A stretch of DNA of 64,000 bases from Tubulanus polymorphus (Eukaryota; Nemertea; Palaeonemertea; Tubulaniformes; Tubulanidae): the NCBI RefSeq assembly GCF_964204645.1, contig NC_134026.1, forward strand, positions 15,642,650 through 15,706,649, written 5' to 3'. Positions 21,851 through 33,715 of the stretch are shown piece after piece. The translations under genes were made by a program, and so were the position numbers. The notes beneath the pieces were generated by a model. It saw nothing but the letters and a program-made list of their open reading frames with translations. It was not told where the DNA came from and did not search any database. Position 1 is the stretch's first letter. Each line of letters opens with the position of its first letter.

Positions 21851-22490
21851 ACCCATCTGCTGAGAACTAGCTGAGACATGAGTTTGATAGTTAATTAGCC
21901 ATAGTTATTAAATAAACAATACTTGCTAGACATGTATCTCACAGTTTAGACATGTTGGCATTAATATAATATGAGAATAACTACTCTTAAATTGTTGAGT
22001 GTCAGACACCAATTAGCAACACAGGTCTGTGGGATTATAGTGATTGCAGGTACTAATTAATGTTTGACACAAAACTGTTACTAAGTTTATAGATACAATA
22101 TATGTAATATATGTTTATGATATAACATCAACTATGACAAATTAAGACATTTCATTATTTTAAATACATAACATTATAAGCCAAAATCAGACTAAATATA
22201 TATAAAGTATGGCTGTGTAAAGTACAGCATGATAATTTTCTGTAGTGTGAACACAGATTCGGCGTTAAGCTAGGCGCGTTTTTACATGCTCGTAGAACAA
22301 TACACTCAACGCTAATTACACTTCCCTCTATCGGCACACCGGGTGACTACTATACTGGGCTTGCTAAGTGCAAAATTGCCGACTCTACGTGTGAACGTTA
22401 CTGGCTGTGTAAGCGCCGCACTTTCGGTACCAGCGAAGTACGGTACTTCATAAGTGCCGAATCTAGTGTGAACGCGGCTTATCAAACGAC
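21851..22490. other. AT-rich non-coding stretch with a possible small TIR element
   Basis: No convincing gene. An inverted pair AGATTCGGC (22255-22264) and GCCGAATCT (22457-22465), each beside GTGTGAAC text, bounds a ~220-bp segment that may be a MITE. Clear target duplications are not visible. Confidence 0.35.
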
Positions 22491-23155
22491 AGCAGAATCG
22501 CAATAACAACAGATGTTCATTTTATCCTACACGATGTGGCTACAATCAGTGAAATCGATCTTGTTCTGAAATATATTAACTATTTTCTCTGGATACGTAT
22601 TGTTTATTGTCGCGATTCTATGCGGTTTTATACATTAACCTGCTGTAACATATTGACCGTTTTCAAGAACCCGAAAATTAAAATTTTCTGGAAAATGTTG
22701 ATCTAACCGTAAAAGAAAACGTTCTGTGACAGAAAATAAGCTCAGCAGTGACTGATTATCATGTTATGCCCTTCCATTGGATTAATTCCCTTCACGTGAT
22801 TAATTGGTGGCCAAATATGTTCTACCGTGGAAACTCTGCATTTGGCGTTAAACGAATTTTTGTATGTATCAGAATGCATGCTCTTCAAAAAGGTAGCCTA
22901 TAAGGAAAAAAAAAACTTAGCCGGTAAAATGTCCTAATTTGTCCTAAAAGATGTTCCAACTATTATTTTGTAAATTATCCAACTATTATCACTTACTGGG
23001 TAAGTTAGTTGAATTCACATAAGATATTTCAGAAGGGACACTTCAATTTCACACCATTCAATATCATAAGGGAACACATTTCTTTGAAATTTGGTAGTTC
23101 TTAAGACTAGGTTTTGTTTTCGAAATCTACCAACTGTGCCAATTCTAATAATTCA
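22491..23155. repeat. Segmental duplicate A, left part
   Basis: Matches 31743-32460 over its length (for example CGTTTTCAAGAACCC, GGTTTTGTTT and the CACGTGATTAAT region). The copy is split by the long-TIR element at 23156-25470 and continues at 25480-25625. Confidence 0.85.
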
Positions 23156-25470
23156 CGGTTCCTGAACTTCGCTGAAAAAGCTGAAACACTGAAAAGCTGA
23201 AACGCTGAAATAAAAACGCTGAAATTTCAGGGAGTTTCCAAAAAACGCCGAAATTTCAGGGAATTCCCGAAAAATGCTGAAATCGTGCTAGGTACCGACA
23301 ATACACGTTTTGAAATGTTTTCCGGGCCGGTGTCCGCTGACGAGTCCTGATCCGTGTTTTATGCTCTACCTTCGGTTACAGAGACATGCCTTAAGGTCAT
23401 CGTCATGATCGACTTGATCGATTGCGGATTGCGTGGATTGTTAGATGTGTTTTTTGCCATAGTTTTATGTGCATATACCGGTACGATCTAACAATGAAGT
23501 TATCACTTCATTTGAATAAATTCTTAATTACAGTAATATTAATTCACAATATTTTTTCTTATGTTTGGTGATTTCTTGCAACTTATCATTGCCAAGTCTC
23601 ATACAAGTAGTTGCTGAATGAAAGTACAGTTAGGCTGAACCCGATAACCCAAATTAAGTGCTAGCATGGAACTAATGATTATTTTGATTCTATTTTCGGT
23701 GTCATTGAAATTCGTTAATAAAGGTTCAACCGTCATAGTATACTGTACTTAGCATTGCTACGATTGGGTGCCATATTTCTACAATTTCTACAAGGAGGAA
23801 GGAATCTTTAAGTGTCTTTGTTCCCGGGCAGGGTACGGGGTAAAACCTGGTTTACTTTCTCTTTCGACTTGCCGGAGACTACTATCTGCAATGTATTGCA
23901 TGCTTTGATTTGTCTGGCCTATAGGAGTCGAACGATATTTTTTTCCCATACACAGGCTTGGCTTTAGTGTAGATGAAGGCTAGGCACTGCACATTGTGGA
24001 TTGACTGGAACTCTTAACTCACAAAATTAAACGAGTCAACAAGAAAGATCCAATAATTGGATATTTGTCTAACTATATTATCTAACAGCTTGAAATAATA
24101 CATAACACATTCTGCAAGAGTACACAAAGGAAATCAGTTCTTACATTATATCAGAATCAATAGTTCGCTTAACTCTGGCTAGAATTCTGGTTCCATTGCT
24201 TCATATTCTAATGAAATCCACTAGCATACCTTAGAATATCGCTTAGCTTAAGACTAAAAATTTGGTACCAGGAAACAGGGAAGAAAAGTGGGTGTACTGT
24301 ACATCCGCAATTGACTTATTTCGAATAGCCATTTTATTTTTAAAAATTGTGTCGTTCAGCTATCCTGCTGCAAATTTCGCAGTTGAAGTTTACTGGTGCC
24401 ATCTGATTTCTCAGTATCTCAAAAAATTTGCACATTCTAAGCCGGAATCTAAAAATAGGAAAAGGTGCATTTTAGTCGGATATAAAAGAATAGTGGCTAA
24501 TACACCCTGGACTATATAGCCTATGGGTTGGGCCTAGTTTGAAAGCACTGAGGTCCGAGAGAACAGCACTTAGTAAATAAATACTGAAATTAAACTTACA
24601 AAACACCCAGTACTTGAGATGATGTACTTGACAAGAAGTGTCTCCAGCTAAGCAAATCAACTTTGTCTATGACTACAGTAGTCTACAAATAAGAATCGGT
24701 ACATTTTTCTAACAGTTGGTATGTCATTTCTTCAAAAAAACTAATTATTATCACGCCACAGCAAATAAATTATTCACAGTTGTTGAATGGTTTGCCCGAT
24801 TTAGATTATTTGGTTGACGCTAATCAGTATGACCCATACGTAGGGGCCTACTGCATGCCATTGGCGTCAATCCATTCCATTCCATTCCACAGTGAATTAA
24901 AAAGAAATTTAGTTAGATCCCTTTTGTCCAAAAGCTGCATCATTTATATAACTAGCTGTCAAATTTAATTTACCTCCTTCAGAGAATACCATAGTGACAT
25001 AGTCCGTCGCCCATCAACGTGTTGACAAAAGAAAAGTTGCTCCATGTTTTATACATGAACGTTCAAATAAGATATTTTGCGTCTTGCAGGGAATATTGAG
25101 CATTAGTGTTTAAGTTGGCTTGCACGGTTTGTGAATGGGTTTTCCTCATTATGCTGCCTGTACGCATTAAAAATCCGGATTTCAAGCGAATTAATTTGTC
25201 CAACAAGTGGCCCTCTAGAAGTATACTCCACACATACTGTCCATGCGTGTCTCTGTAACCGAAGGTAGAGACTAAAACACGGTTCAGGACTCGGCAGCGG
25301 ACACCGGCCCGGAAAATATTTCAAAACGTGTATTGTTGGTACCTAGCACGATTTCAGCGTTTTTTGGGAATTCCCTGAAATTTCGGCGTTTTTCGGAAAT
25401 TCCCTGAAATTTCAGCGTTTTTATTTCAGCGTTTCAGTGATTCAGCTTTTTCAGCGAAGTTCAGGAACCG
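23156..25470. mobile_element. Long-TIR DNA transposon with 9-bp target duplication (Mutator-like, non-autonomous)
   Basis: Terminal inverted repeats of about 240 bp, starting CGGTTCCTGAACTTCGCTGA and ending in its complement, span 23156-~23395 and ~25235-25470. AATAATTCA flanks both ends (23147-23155 and 25471-25479). The empty site is preserved in the paired segment at 32444-32456. The TIRs contain internal GCTGAAATTTCAGGGA repeats. The 1.8-kb core holds no transposase frame, only short ORFs. Nine-base duplications with long TIRs are typical of Mutator-like elements. Confidence 0.85.
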
Positions 25471-25479
25471 AATAATTCA

Positions 25480-25625
25480 CTCATTCACCTGATAAAAGCT
25501 TCTATACACCAGTAGCGAAATCTCGTGCGTCAAATAAATAGTAATAATAATAATAATCTTTTCTTCATTAATTCTAATAGTTTTTATTGATTCTTTTTTT
25601 ACTGGAACATGCGTCACTTTTTATC
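25480..25625 (+). repeat. Segmental duplicate A, right part (possible promoter and first exon of a host gene)
   Basis: Continues the match to the second segment (32455-32605), including GCTTCTATA and the CTCGTGCGTC motif, and fades just inside a possible first exon. Confidence 0.6.
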
Positions 25626-25691
25626 GCTGCCACATCTGTAATCGTATCCATCGTGTTACAAAACATCTCCATTCTAAATGTATTTTTTACA

Positions 25692-26157
25692 GTATTTTCA
25701 AAAAAACTCGGGAATAATGGATGCAACTACTACAACAGCAATATCCGTGGAGTTGAATGGAGTAATGAGAACACGTTCAAAGCTGATCAGACGGGAAAGA
25801 TAGACGGTAACCAAACTTATTTGCAACTATTTCTATATTTTAAGCACCGCATCAGCGTTAAAACTTCATCTTGTTCTATCTTATATTCAAGGTTGCATTA
25901 TGGAATCTATACCAGCTGTAGTATTCAACGGGACGTGTTTGTATAACATGACGTATAACCTAAGGAATATGTTTGGTACAAGGTCTGCAAAATTCTGTCG
26001 AGACCTCTGCAAGTTGAAATCTGAGTGCATTGCAGTTACCTGGAAAATTCATAGAAAAAGAAAGACTTGTTCGTTATATTCACAAGTATCGGACTACGTT
26101 CCACAAACTGGACCGTCCACTCTTTGGTTGCGTTCATATATAAAGTTTTGTGATTAA
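25692..26157 (+). CDS. Host gene candidate: terminal exons with a PAN/apple-like domain
   Basis: A splice-acceptor-like TTTTTTACAG ends at ~25691. The best coding stretch is the frame 25900-26157, with four closely spaced cysteines (CLYN, CRDLCKLKSEC, CSLYS) and the IAVTWK and ...LWLRSYIKFCD segments, a pattern like PAN/apple domains of secreted or cell-surface proteins. The stop is followed by AATAAA at ~26161. A hydrophobic frame upstream (25587-25700) could be a signal peptide exon. Exon joins are guesses and no other exons were found. Confidence 0.4.
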
Positions 26158-28172
26158 ATGAATAAACCTAAAAATATCTATATACTATGAGAGTTATCGA
26201 ATACATTACCGTTAAGTACGTACGCAAGCCTAGGACCTCAACGGTAAAAGCCCACGATCTGCGTAGAAAGCTAGGTAGCTTTTTACACAATGCGTGCGTA
26301 CGTACGTACTTACGTGATAAATCAAATCGCACTAATTTCTACCACCATAAAGTCCTTGATAATTTTGTTTATATTAGCCTGCATTTTATTTTCAATTATG
26401 GATGCGTTGACGACAGATATGTGCTAAAAGTAAATATTGTTTATGTTGATGCAAGGCACATGACGTGTTATCAATTCCTTAAATCGGCGCCTTCAAGAGG
26501 CGCAAGCTTTATGGCGCGATAATAAAAGTTTTACTTAGACTTTAATAAACAGAGTAGTAGACTACAACAGACGTTTGTTTCTGTTTTATACAACTATATT
26601 GCGTACGTAAGATAGGAGGAGGCCATTGGCAATAATACGCTGCGCGTACACAAGGCATGACCTCTTTTTGCGCACGTGCTTTGGCTAAGGAATGATACCT
26701 TGTTTCTCCACCTCCTCGACCAGGCAGGCAGGTGTTTTTTAACACATATTGTGGAAACTCTGGCCAGGCAGACATGATTTTATTTTTATATACAACAAAT
26801 TTGTAGAATAAGAAAAGATTGAAATTTCCAGATATTGATATGAAAGGGTAGGGAAAGACCCGAGTTATGACCTACTTACGTTTTCAAATGACATATTGCC
26901 ACCGGTACCAAATAACAAAATAAATTGCCCATGGGCAAAGTGTGGTTTACCTTGAAAGCTAGAGGTTGTTTGGAGTAAGGGCATTGCTTGAAAAATCATT
27001 TTAATTCGTGACTTCAAAGTTCTAGAAGTTTATATTGTATTTTATCTTTCTTAAAGAATTATTTTGTAGTCAAATAAGACCAAAGATAAACATTTGTTTA
27101 TGGTCTACGTCCAAAATCTCTTGGAAAGTCTTGGAAACGAAACATTTTCCAATGTATGGCCGAGGAAGCTAAAACCGGGGCGTAGTATTAAATCCTGGAA
27201 TTTACCACTACAATATTCAGACCTCGGCCTATACCTATAGTTTGCTGCTTAGTATTTTCAGGTCACAAGAAATTACAATTTATTACAAATTCTATCAAAC
27301 ACAGCGCTCATCTGCTACGACGATTATTCAGCCTGTTATCATACCAAACGTGCACGCGCCAAGCAGGGTTACAACATCACCATGTAGAAGTCTGTATGAG
27401 CGTGTGTTTGTGTGCGCAACAGTCTAATGTTAGCACTCCCGCGCACGTGGAGGCCTTGACGTATAGTGAGCGTTCGCTTCACTTCAATCTCAACGAACAG
27501 ATTCACCGGGTATTAAAATGAAACAATACCTATGTGAAATGATTATATTCTCACCAGCAATGAGCGTTTAAAATTCGCACACATACGGCACCTAGTCCAA
27601 TGAAACTTTCGCCATTAATTGCTTTCCCATAATTATTTTAGTATTTTAGCGCCGGAATTCCCCGTATATGCCAAAAACAGCCAATCACATTCGCTCGTAG
27701 AGACGACGCCTCCCAATCGAGGTCATTGCAATTTCATACGCAAGACCTAAGAATTTTCCCACCAAAAACAGTTTTTCGTCGAATTTAAACAATGTCATCG
27801 TCGCAGGTTCGTAATGTCTTCAATCGTATCGATTATACGTCGTTTAACCCGAGAAACAATGAAAAAAATGCTCATATAAAACAACGTACGACGATTTTAC
27901 ATGAATTGGCTCAATGCCAACCTCACACTGCTGACAAAGGTAAACCAAAAACTACAAGCGCAGATAGTCACAGAGACGAAGTTGGTGTTCCCGCTCGTTT
28001 AACTGTATTTCTGTCATTCGCAAATACATATTCCAGGTAAAATGGTTCGACTCGTTCAGTCACAGTCAAAAGAATAACCGAACACTCAACGCCGTCCGCG
28101 GTCCCAAGCGTGGGAGCGAAGTTCCTACACGTGGTAAATGTTGCAACTGACAACCCAGGGGCGTAGCCACCT

Positions 28173-28207
28173 AAAATTCAGTCTTGGTTGAACCAAGACT
28201 GAATTTT
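28173..28207. repeat. Perfect palindrome, 17-bp arms
   Basis: AAAATTCAGTCTTGGTT, one G, then its exact complement. It lies next to a CAGGGGCGTAGCCAC text often seen at transposon ends, so it may be a compact hairpin element. Confidence 0.85.
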
Positions 28208-30621
28208 TGTTATCAACTTCCAAACTGACTTTTATTCGACCATAAATATTGACCAAGACGCAAAGACGTTGATATAATACGAAATTAAAGTTTACAAATT
28301 TGTGATTCAGTGTACAGAAAACTGACCTCTAATGAGCAACTGATAAATAACATTACGGATTAACCTGAATTAAACTTACGGAACAATTGAGCCTTTTGAC
28401 AATATATTGATACCACCAAAACCAGCTGCGTTAAAATATGGATACGAACCGCAAAATGACGTAGTAAAGCCGAAACAATAATATGAATGATAGGTGGCAG
28501 CACAATAAAGTATTGAAATGGTACGGTATATGAAATTACAAACTTCGTACTGAAATAACTATACAAAACTTCGAACAACAAGAGCCGAAACGTGGCCTCA
28601 ACAGTAAACCAAAGTTTTTTTTTCTAAAATGAAATGCGTTACGGGAAACCGATAGGGCCCTATCGATTTTTTTTGACGCAACAGCATCGTGTTCAATTCA
28701 ATCGCCGTGAACATGAACGCCCTTGAACTTTCACCAGCGCTACTGTCGCTAAAGTCTTATCTTTACCGAGCGAGGATCCAGTGATATGTTGCGTACAGTA
28801 CTGATACACCGGTCACAATCCTCTCTTTAATCGTTATCTATTAAAATACTTGAGTAAGGCCCTGGCGAGAGAACGTGTCCGTGCACAAATCCGAATGAAT
28901 AAACTGAAATACCGGATGATAATATTGAAGATAATATATTTTATTTACCTTGAACCTGAGAATGATTTTCCTAATCCCTATTATATGAATCCCTATCGTT
29001 CCGAAGCTTCTCCTGTCCTGCTGTCGACACTCGTCTTACTAAGGTACAGATTCTCCCGATTGACTGCTCTCTCAAGATGCGGGTCCCTTTTATAGAAAGA
29101 ATCGGCATTCTTAAAATACCGACTCTCCCACTCGACTTTTGGAAAGGAGCAGCAACCTTACTGTCATGACTGTTTTGGTCATATAGAATTTGGCCTTAAT
29201 GATTCGCTGATCTAAAATTATTTTCAAAACTGATTTGCTAAACTAACTTTTTCCTTCCAACCCTCCTGTCATGACGCGTTGTGATTTACTCACTCCTTGC
29301 TAGTCGTTGTTGAGAGAGCAGCTATTGTCTGTGAATTACCAACGAGCGCATACAGACAACAGAAACTTCAGACAGCTAGTTTTAACATTTAACACAAATT
29401 AATTTTTCTAAAACATTAGCGATTATTAACAATTTGTTCTTTAACAACATCTAGATTACTCAAATTAAATATCTTTTCAAAACTTTGTTTTCTTTTCTAA
29501 TTACAGTACAAATTCATTGTTTCTTTTTTTAATTATTATAATTAACTACGATTCGGAATACATTGTGATTGATTATCAATTCTTAAATTATTTGAAATAC
29601 TTATACTAATTATTTTATCTACAATTTAACTAATTCTATTTTAATACAGGATAAGCAAAACAACCACATCTTCCTAAACTTCCGGTTTTTCCTTTTACGG
29701 AAAGTAGCCGGGAATATCATCAAGTATCAGCGTGATCCCTTCACGAGCCTCATTATAAATACACTCCATTGTTCCGACCCAACCAAATATGGTTCCAACT
29801 ATTTAAAAGTTTTATATAAAGATTTTCTGAATGTTTGCCAGATCTCACAGCAGAAGAACCGAGAAAGAATTGTTGTTTATAGACTGATTTATGGTTTGCG
29901 TTGGTAGATGAAAGCATCAAACAAGAACTTTCGTAATTCTTACTACTAGTACGTTCTTGTCTGACGGCTTTAACGTAACCCCCACGCATACGGAAACACC
30001 ATTAAGAACATTTCTAAATACTACGAAACATTTTCAGTTACTACGAAAATCTAGCTGTGGATCAGTACCAATCCATCTTGCCCAAAGGGTGCTTTGGTGC
30101 TACGTACTACTTTGCTGGACGATTGATGAGTTTAGAATATTCTATACTGATACTAAACTGGTTTTTTTTTATAATATTCTATACTGAAAATCGAAACATT
30201 TTTGCACGAACTGCAGTACATTTTACAAAATCGGCTAAAAGATACCATTTATATACTTGTATTCCATACCAATTTAACCAATATCGCATTACTCATCCAA
30301 CACGTTCCCAAATGTTTTGATACTTTCTCAGTTTGTATCAAAAATATTGCCAATTTCTGGTCCTTGAGTCCTGAAAAATGATAAATTTACAGCGCAAAAT
30401 CGTACAAACGTGTCAATTATACTTCTAAACACTTTATTTGCGGACCAGTTTATGAATTGAGCGTGGGCCATAGAGCGCTATATCCGCCTGTGATCTCGAC
30501 TTTAAATTTATTACGTAAGCTATTCGTGAACAAAATGCGGCCGGCGCACAATAGAAACTTCGCTCTATTTATTCTTTCATTACCGCCGACAAAGAGGACC
30601 GATATTTTGCAAATTGGATTC

Positions 30622-30639
30622 GGGAGGTTTAAACCTCCC
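30622..30639. repeat. 18-bp perfect palindrome
   Basis: GGGAGGTTTAAACCTCCC. No associated gene. Confidence 0.8.
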
Positions 30640-31742
30640 AAGGTCAAATCACTAAAATTGTGACCTTCGTGGAGATTATCTAAAAAGCCGATGGTAATCA
30701 AATTTAGCAGAACTTTTTACCCAAACGTTCAATGGTTTGAAAATCTTTCAATGGCATTCCTAAGTATTTGATGAAAGTTGAGAAATCATAAGATATTCAT
30801 ATAACCATGGACTCTAAAACCTAAATCGTTTAAGAGTCCCTGATATTAAAAAAAAACTTCGCATAACGAAGAAGCAAAAATTCGAATCTGATTCATCTGT
30901 TTGGAATTGATTCTTATGAAATGGAAACAAATGCGTGAGCACTACTAATTGATTCGTTCATTTTGTACAATATGTTTCATTTGTTGACCGTAAGACGTTG
31001 AAATTATGTCAATTTCATTCAATTTACTTTGCGGCTTTACAACGGCTGTTTCACTGGTTCTGCGTGATGAAATAATTCTGATTAAAGTTATTGTAATGAT
31101 TTCTATATGTATGATACTCTTTCTGAATAAAAGATGCACGTTATTCGAATCCCCACCATTGTTCTCTACAATGTACGTTAATCAAACTCACGATAAAACC
31201 AGAGCCAAAACCATGGACTCAAAAAACGAAGAATCCGTGGTCAAACATACAATTCTAATTTCCCCGTTAGTTCACTGATGCCGTCAGTTTCTATCGAATG
31301 CAAGGATTCTAGCCAATCAGAGAGGCGCATGTACACATCCATTGGCATGTTAGTTATAGTACAACTTAGACAATAATCAAGGTTCGAGCCAACGGCAGTA
31401 ACCAGAATATGTTCTTTCATCAAATACAAGTAACACAGCAGTAGTCAGTTAGTTGAGTTTGTTTAATGACTTGATTTGTATTTCATCAATCAATCTATTT
31501 CATTTTATTTTAAAGTACAAACTAAACGCTTGAATTGCTTATAACACGACCAGGTATGAATTAGAATAGATCGGCTTAATATTTCGAATGCATATTTGGC
31601 GTTTAAGCAATCGGAAATTCGCAGTGCTTGAGAAATTTTCCAATACGCACATTACTTCGAATAGCGATAAGTTCATTGATACATGTGACCATTGTTGTGT
31701 TACTTTCGATAGCGAGTCGAATAAGCTATGGGACAGACTAAC

Positions 31743-32605
31743 GACAGCACAATCGCAATATCAACAGAAGTTCATTTTATCCTACATGATGAGGCTAAAT
31801 TCAGTGAAATCGATCGTGTTCTGAAATATATATTTTCCTGGATACATGTTGTTTATTGTAGCTATTCTATGCGGTTTTATCTATTAACCTGCTATAACAT
31901 ATTGACCGTTTTCAAGAACCCAAAAATTTTCTGGGAATCTGTTTTTTTTTCAAAAACAACCCTAACCCGAAATTGTGTACAGTTAGTACGCAGCGTATAT
32001 ACTGTCGGATTAGAGAATATTGAAAAAACTTAGAAAAAGGTCAGTGAAGGAAAATAAGCTCAGCAGTGACAAATTGTCATTTCATCCCCATCACGTGATT
32101 AATCGATGTCCAAATATGTTCTACCGTGAAAACTATGCATTTAGCGTCAAACGAATTTTTTTATACGTAAATCAGGATGCATGATCTTCAAAAAGGTAGC
32201 CTATTAGGTAAAAACTTACCCGGCAAAATCCTAATTTGTCCTAAACGATATTCCAACTATTATTTTGTTAATTATTCAACTATCATCACTAACTGGGTAA
32301 GTTAGTTGAACTTACATGAAGATATTTCATTAGGGACACTTCAATTTCACACCATTCAATATCATAAGGGAACAAAATTCTTTGAAACTTGGTAGTTCTT
32401 AAGACTAGGTTTTGTTTCCGAAATTTACTAAATGTACCAATTCAAATAATTCACTCATTGAAGCTTCTATATATTAGAAGCGAAAGCTCGTGCGTCGAAA
32501 TAAATAGTTAACCTTTAAAGTACTACTCGTCTCTTCATTTAAATTCAAATAATATAAGTCTTTTTTGATTCTTTTTTGTTGGAATATGCATAACTTTTTC
32601 TGGGC
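31743..32605. repeat. Segmental duplicate B (uninterrupted copy)
   Basis: Direct repeat of segment A (22491-23155 plus 25480-25625), about 9.25 kb away. It lacks the long-TIR element and so preserves its pre-insertion site (AATAATTCACTC near 32446). Either a duplicated gene promoter or the two ends of a larger repeat. Confidence 0.8.
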
Positions 32606-32627
32606 AAATTTCTATATTCTGTCAAGT

Positions 32628-32658
32628 CATGGACTCTAAAACGAGTTTAGAGTCCATG
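32628..32658. repeat. 13-bp-arm hairpin
   Basis: CATGGACTCTAAA (32628-32640), loop ACGAG, and the exact complement at 32646-32658. The first arm recurs near 30808 and, with changes, 31211. Confidence 0.85.
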
Positions 32659-32659
32659 G

Positions 32660-33525
32660 TCAAGGTATTTTGGCTATAACGAATATAACTAACTCCCTGG
32701 GGCAACGATGTGGCTGATGAAATGATCTCTCCCATTGTAATCCCACCATTTAATTACTCATTGTATAACAACTCTCACAATTAAGCCTCGGACTCTTAAA
32801 CGAATTATGAGTGCATGCTTTAGTATAGGCTCTGATATAGAGCATATAGTCTTGATTTAGAACATGTATGCATAAACTCTAGGCTGCAAAGAAATACGTT
32901 TTCAGCGGCTCTAATCGAGTTAAATCTTTCGTGATAGATTAACACAGAGAGGCGGCACCCAATCGCTGCTTATTGGCATTAGACAGAAGCCACTGTTATG
33001 TTCATTAGTAAAACTAATATAGAATGAATGATTGAGGAGGGAAATTGTATAAATTAAATTTGTAAATGAATTTATAAGAATTTAGCATGCATCGGAGTGC
33101 ACTTAAATTGGATTATTACAAAATAACTCACTTCAAAATTGATGATATTGTTTCATTGATATCTATTACTTTAAAGCAATTCACGTTAAGAACTTTGGTC
33201 AACAATAAGTCTGACCTGCAAATCAAATCATCGGGAGACAAAATACTGTTTCAAAAAATTGTATTGCTAATACATTCCTAATCTTAACCTTTCGCCATAA
33301 ACCTACTGGATTTAGGGCCTGGGGCATTTTAGATGGTTGTAGGTAGAAATCCCCTAGGTAAAATCCTCACTTGGCGATTTTTCAAGAACATTTGAAAGCA
33401 CGATATTTATTCAAACATATTCATCCACAATACAACTGCAATATATTTGAACTGTGCATTGAACTCTTTTGTTGAAATAAATCTTTAAATAAATTCATAG
33501 AATAAATGAAATTAATGATTTAATT
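32660..33525. other. Non-coding AT-rich stretch
   Basis: No genes recognised; one 64-codon frame at 33087-33281 without features. Confidence 0.4.
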
Positions 33526-33594
33526 TTATTCATACTATCTTTTCATATTTTTATTCATACTATCTTTTCATATTTTTATTCATACTATCTTTTA
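33526..33594 (+). repeat. 25-bp tandem repeat, three copies
   Basis: The unit TTTATTCATACTATCTTTTC followed by ATATT repeats three times with near identity, the last copy partial. Confidence 0.85.
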
Positions 33595-33685
33595 ATTCGA
33601 ACTAAATAACTCTTTTTAACTTGTTGTATAGTATGCTTATGATATGGATTCGATTTACGTATCAATATTTTCATGTTGACGGGGC

Positions 33686-33715
33686 CTGATGATGGCTAAT
33701 AGCATTAGCCGAAAC
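33686..33715 (+). ncRNA. Hammerhead-ribozyme-like core
   Basis: CTGATGA (33686-33692) and GAAAC (33711-33715) bracket a 7-bp perfect stem GGCTAAT/ATTAGCC with an AGC loop. This is the order of a hammerhead core: CUGANGA, stem II, GAAA. One extra U precedes stem II, and stems I and III are weak (ATGTT/AACAT outer pairing is possible). Such cores are known in Penelope-like elements and could mark a remnant here. Confidence 0.3.

Larger units (their letters stand above)
26170..31742. other. Intergenic or intronic stretch without recognisable genes
   Basis: Only short ORFs with no recognisable domains. Contents noted: GTACGTACG-rich inverted pair at ~26215-26315; a 17-bp-arm palindrome at 28173-28207; a GGGAGGTTTAAACCTCCC palindrome at 30622-30639; and CATGGACTC repeats near 30808 and 31211. 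Confidence 0.5.
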
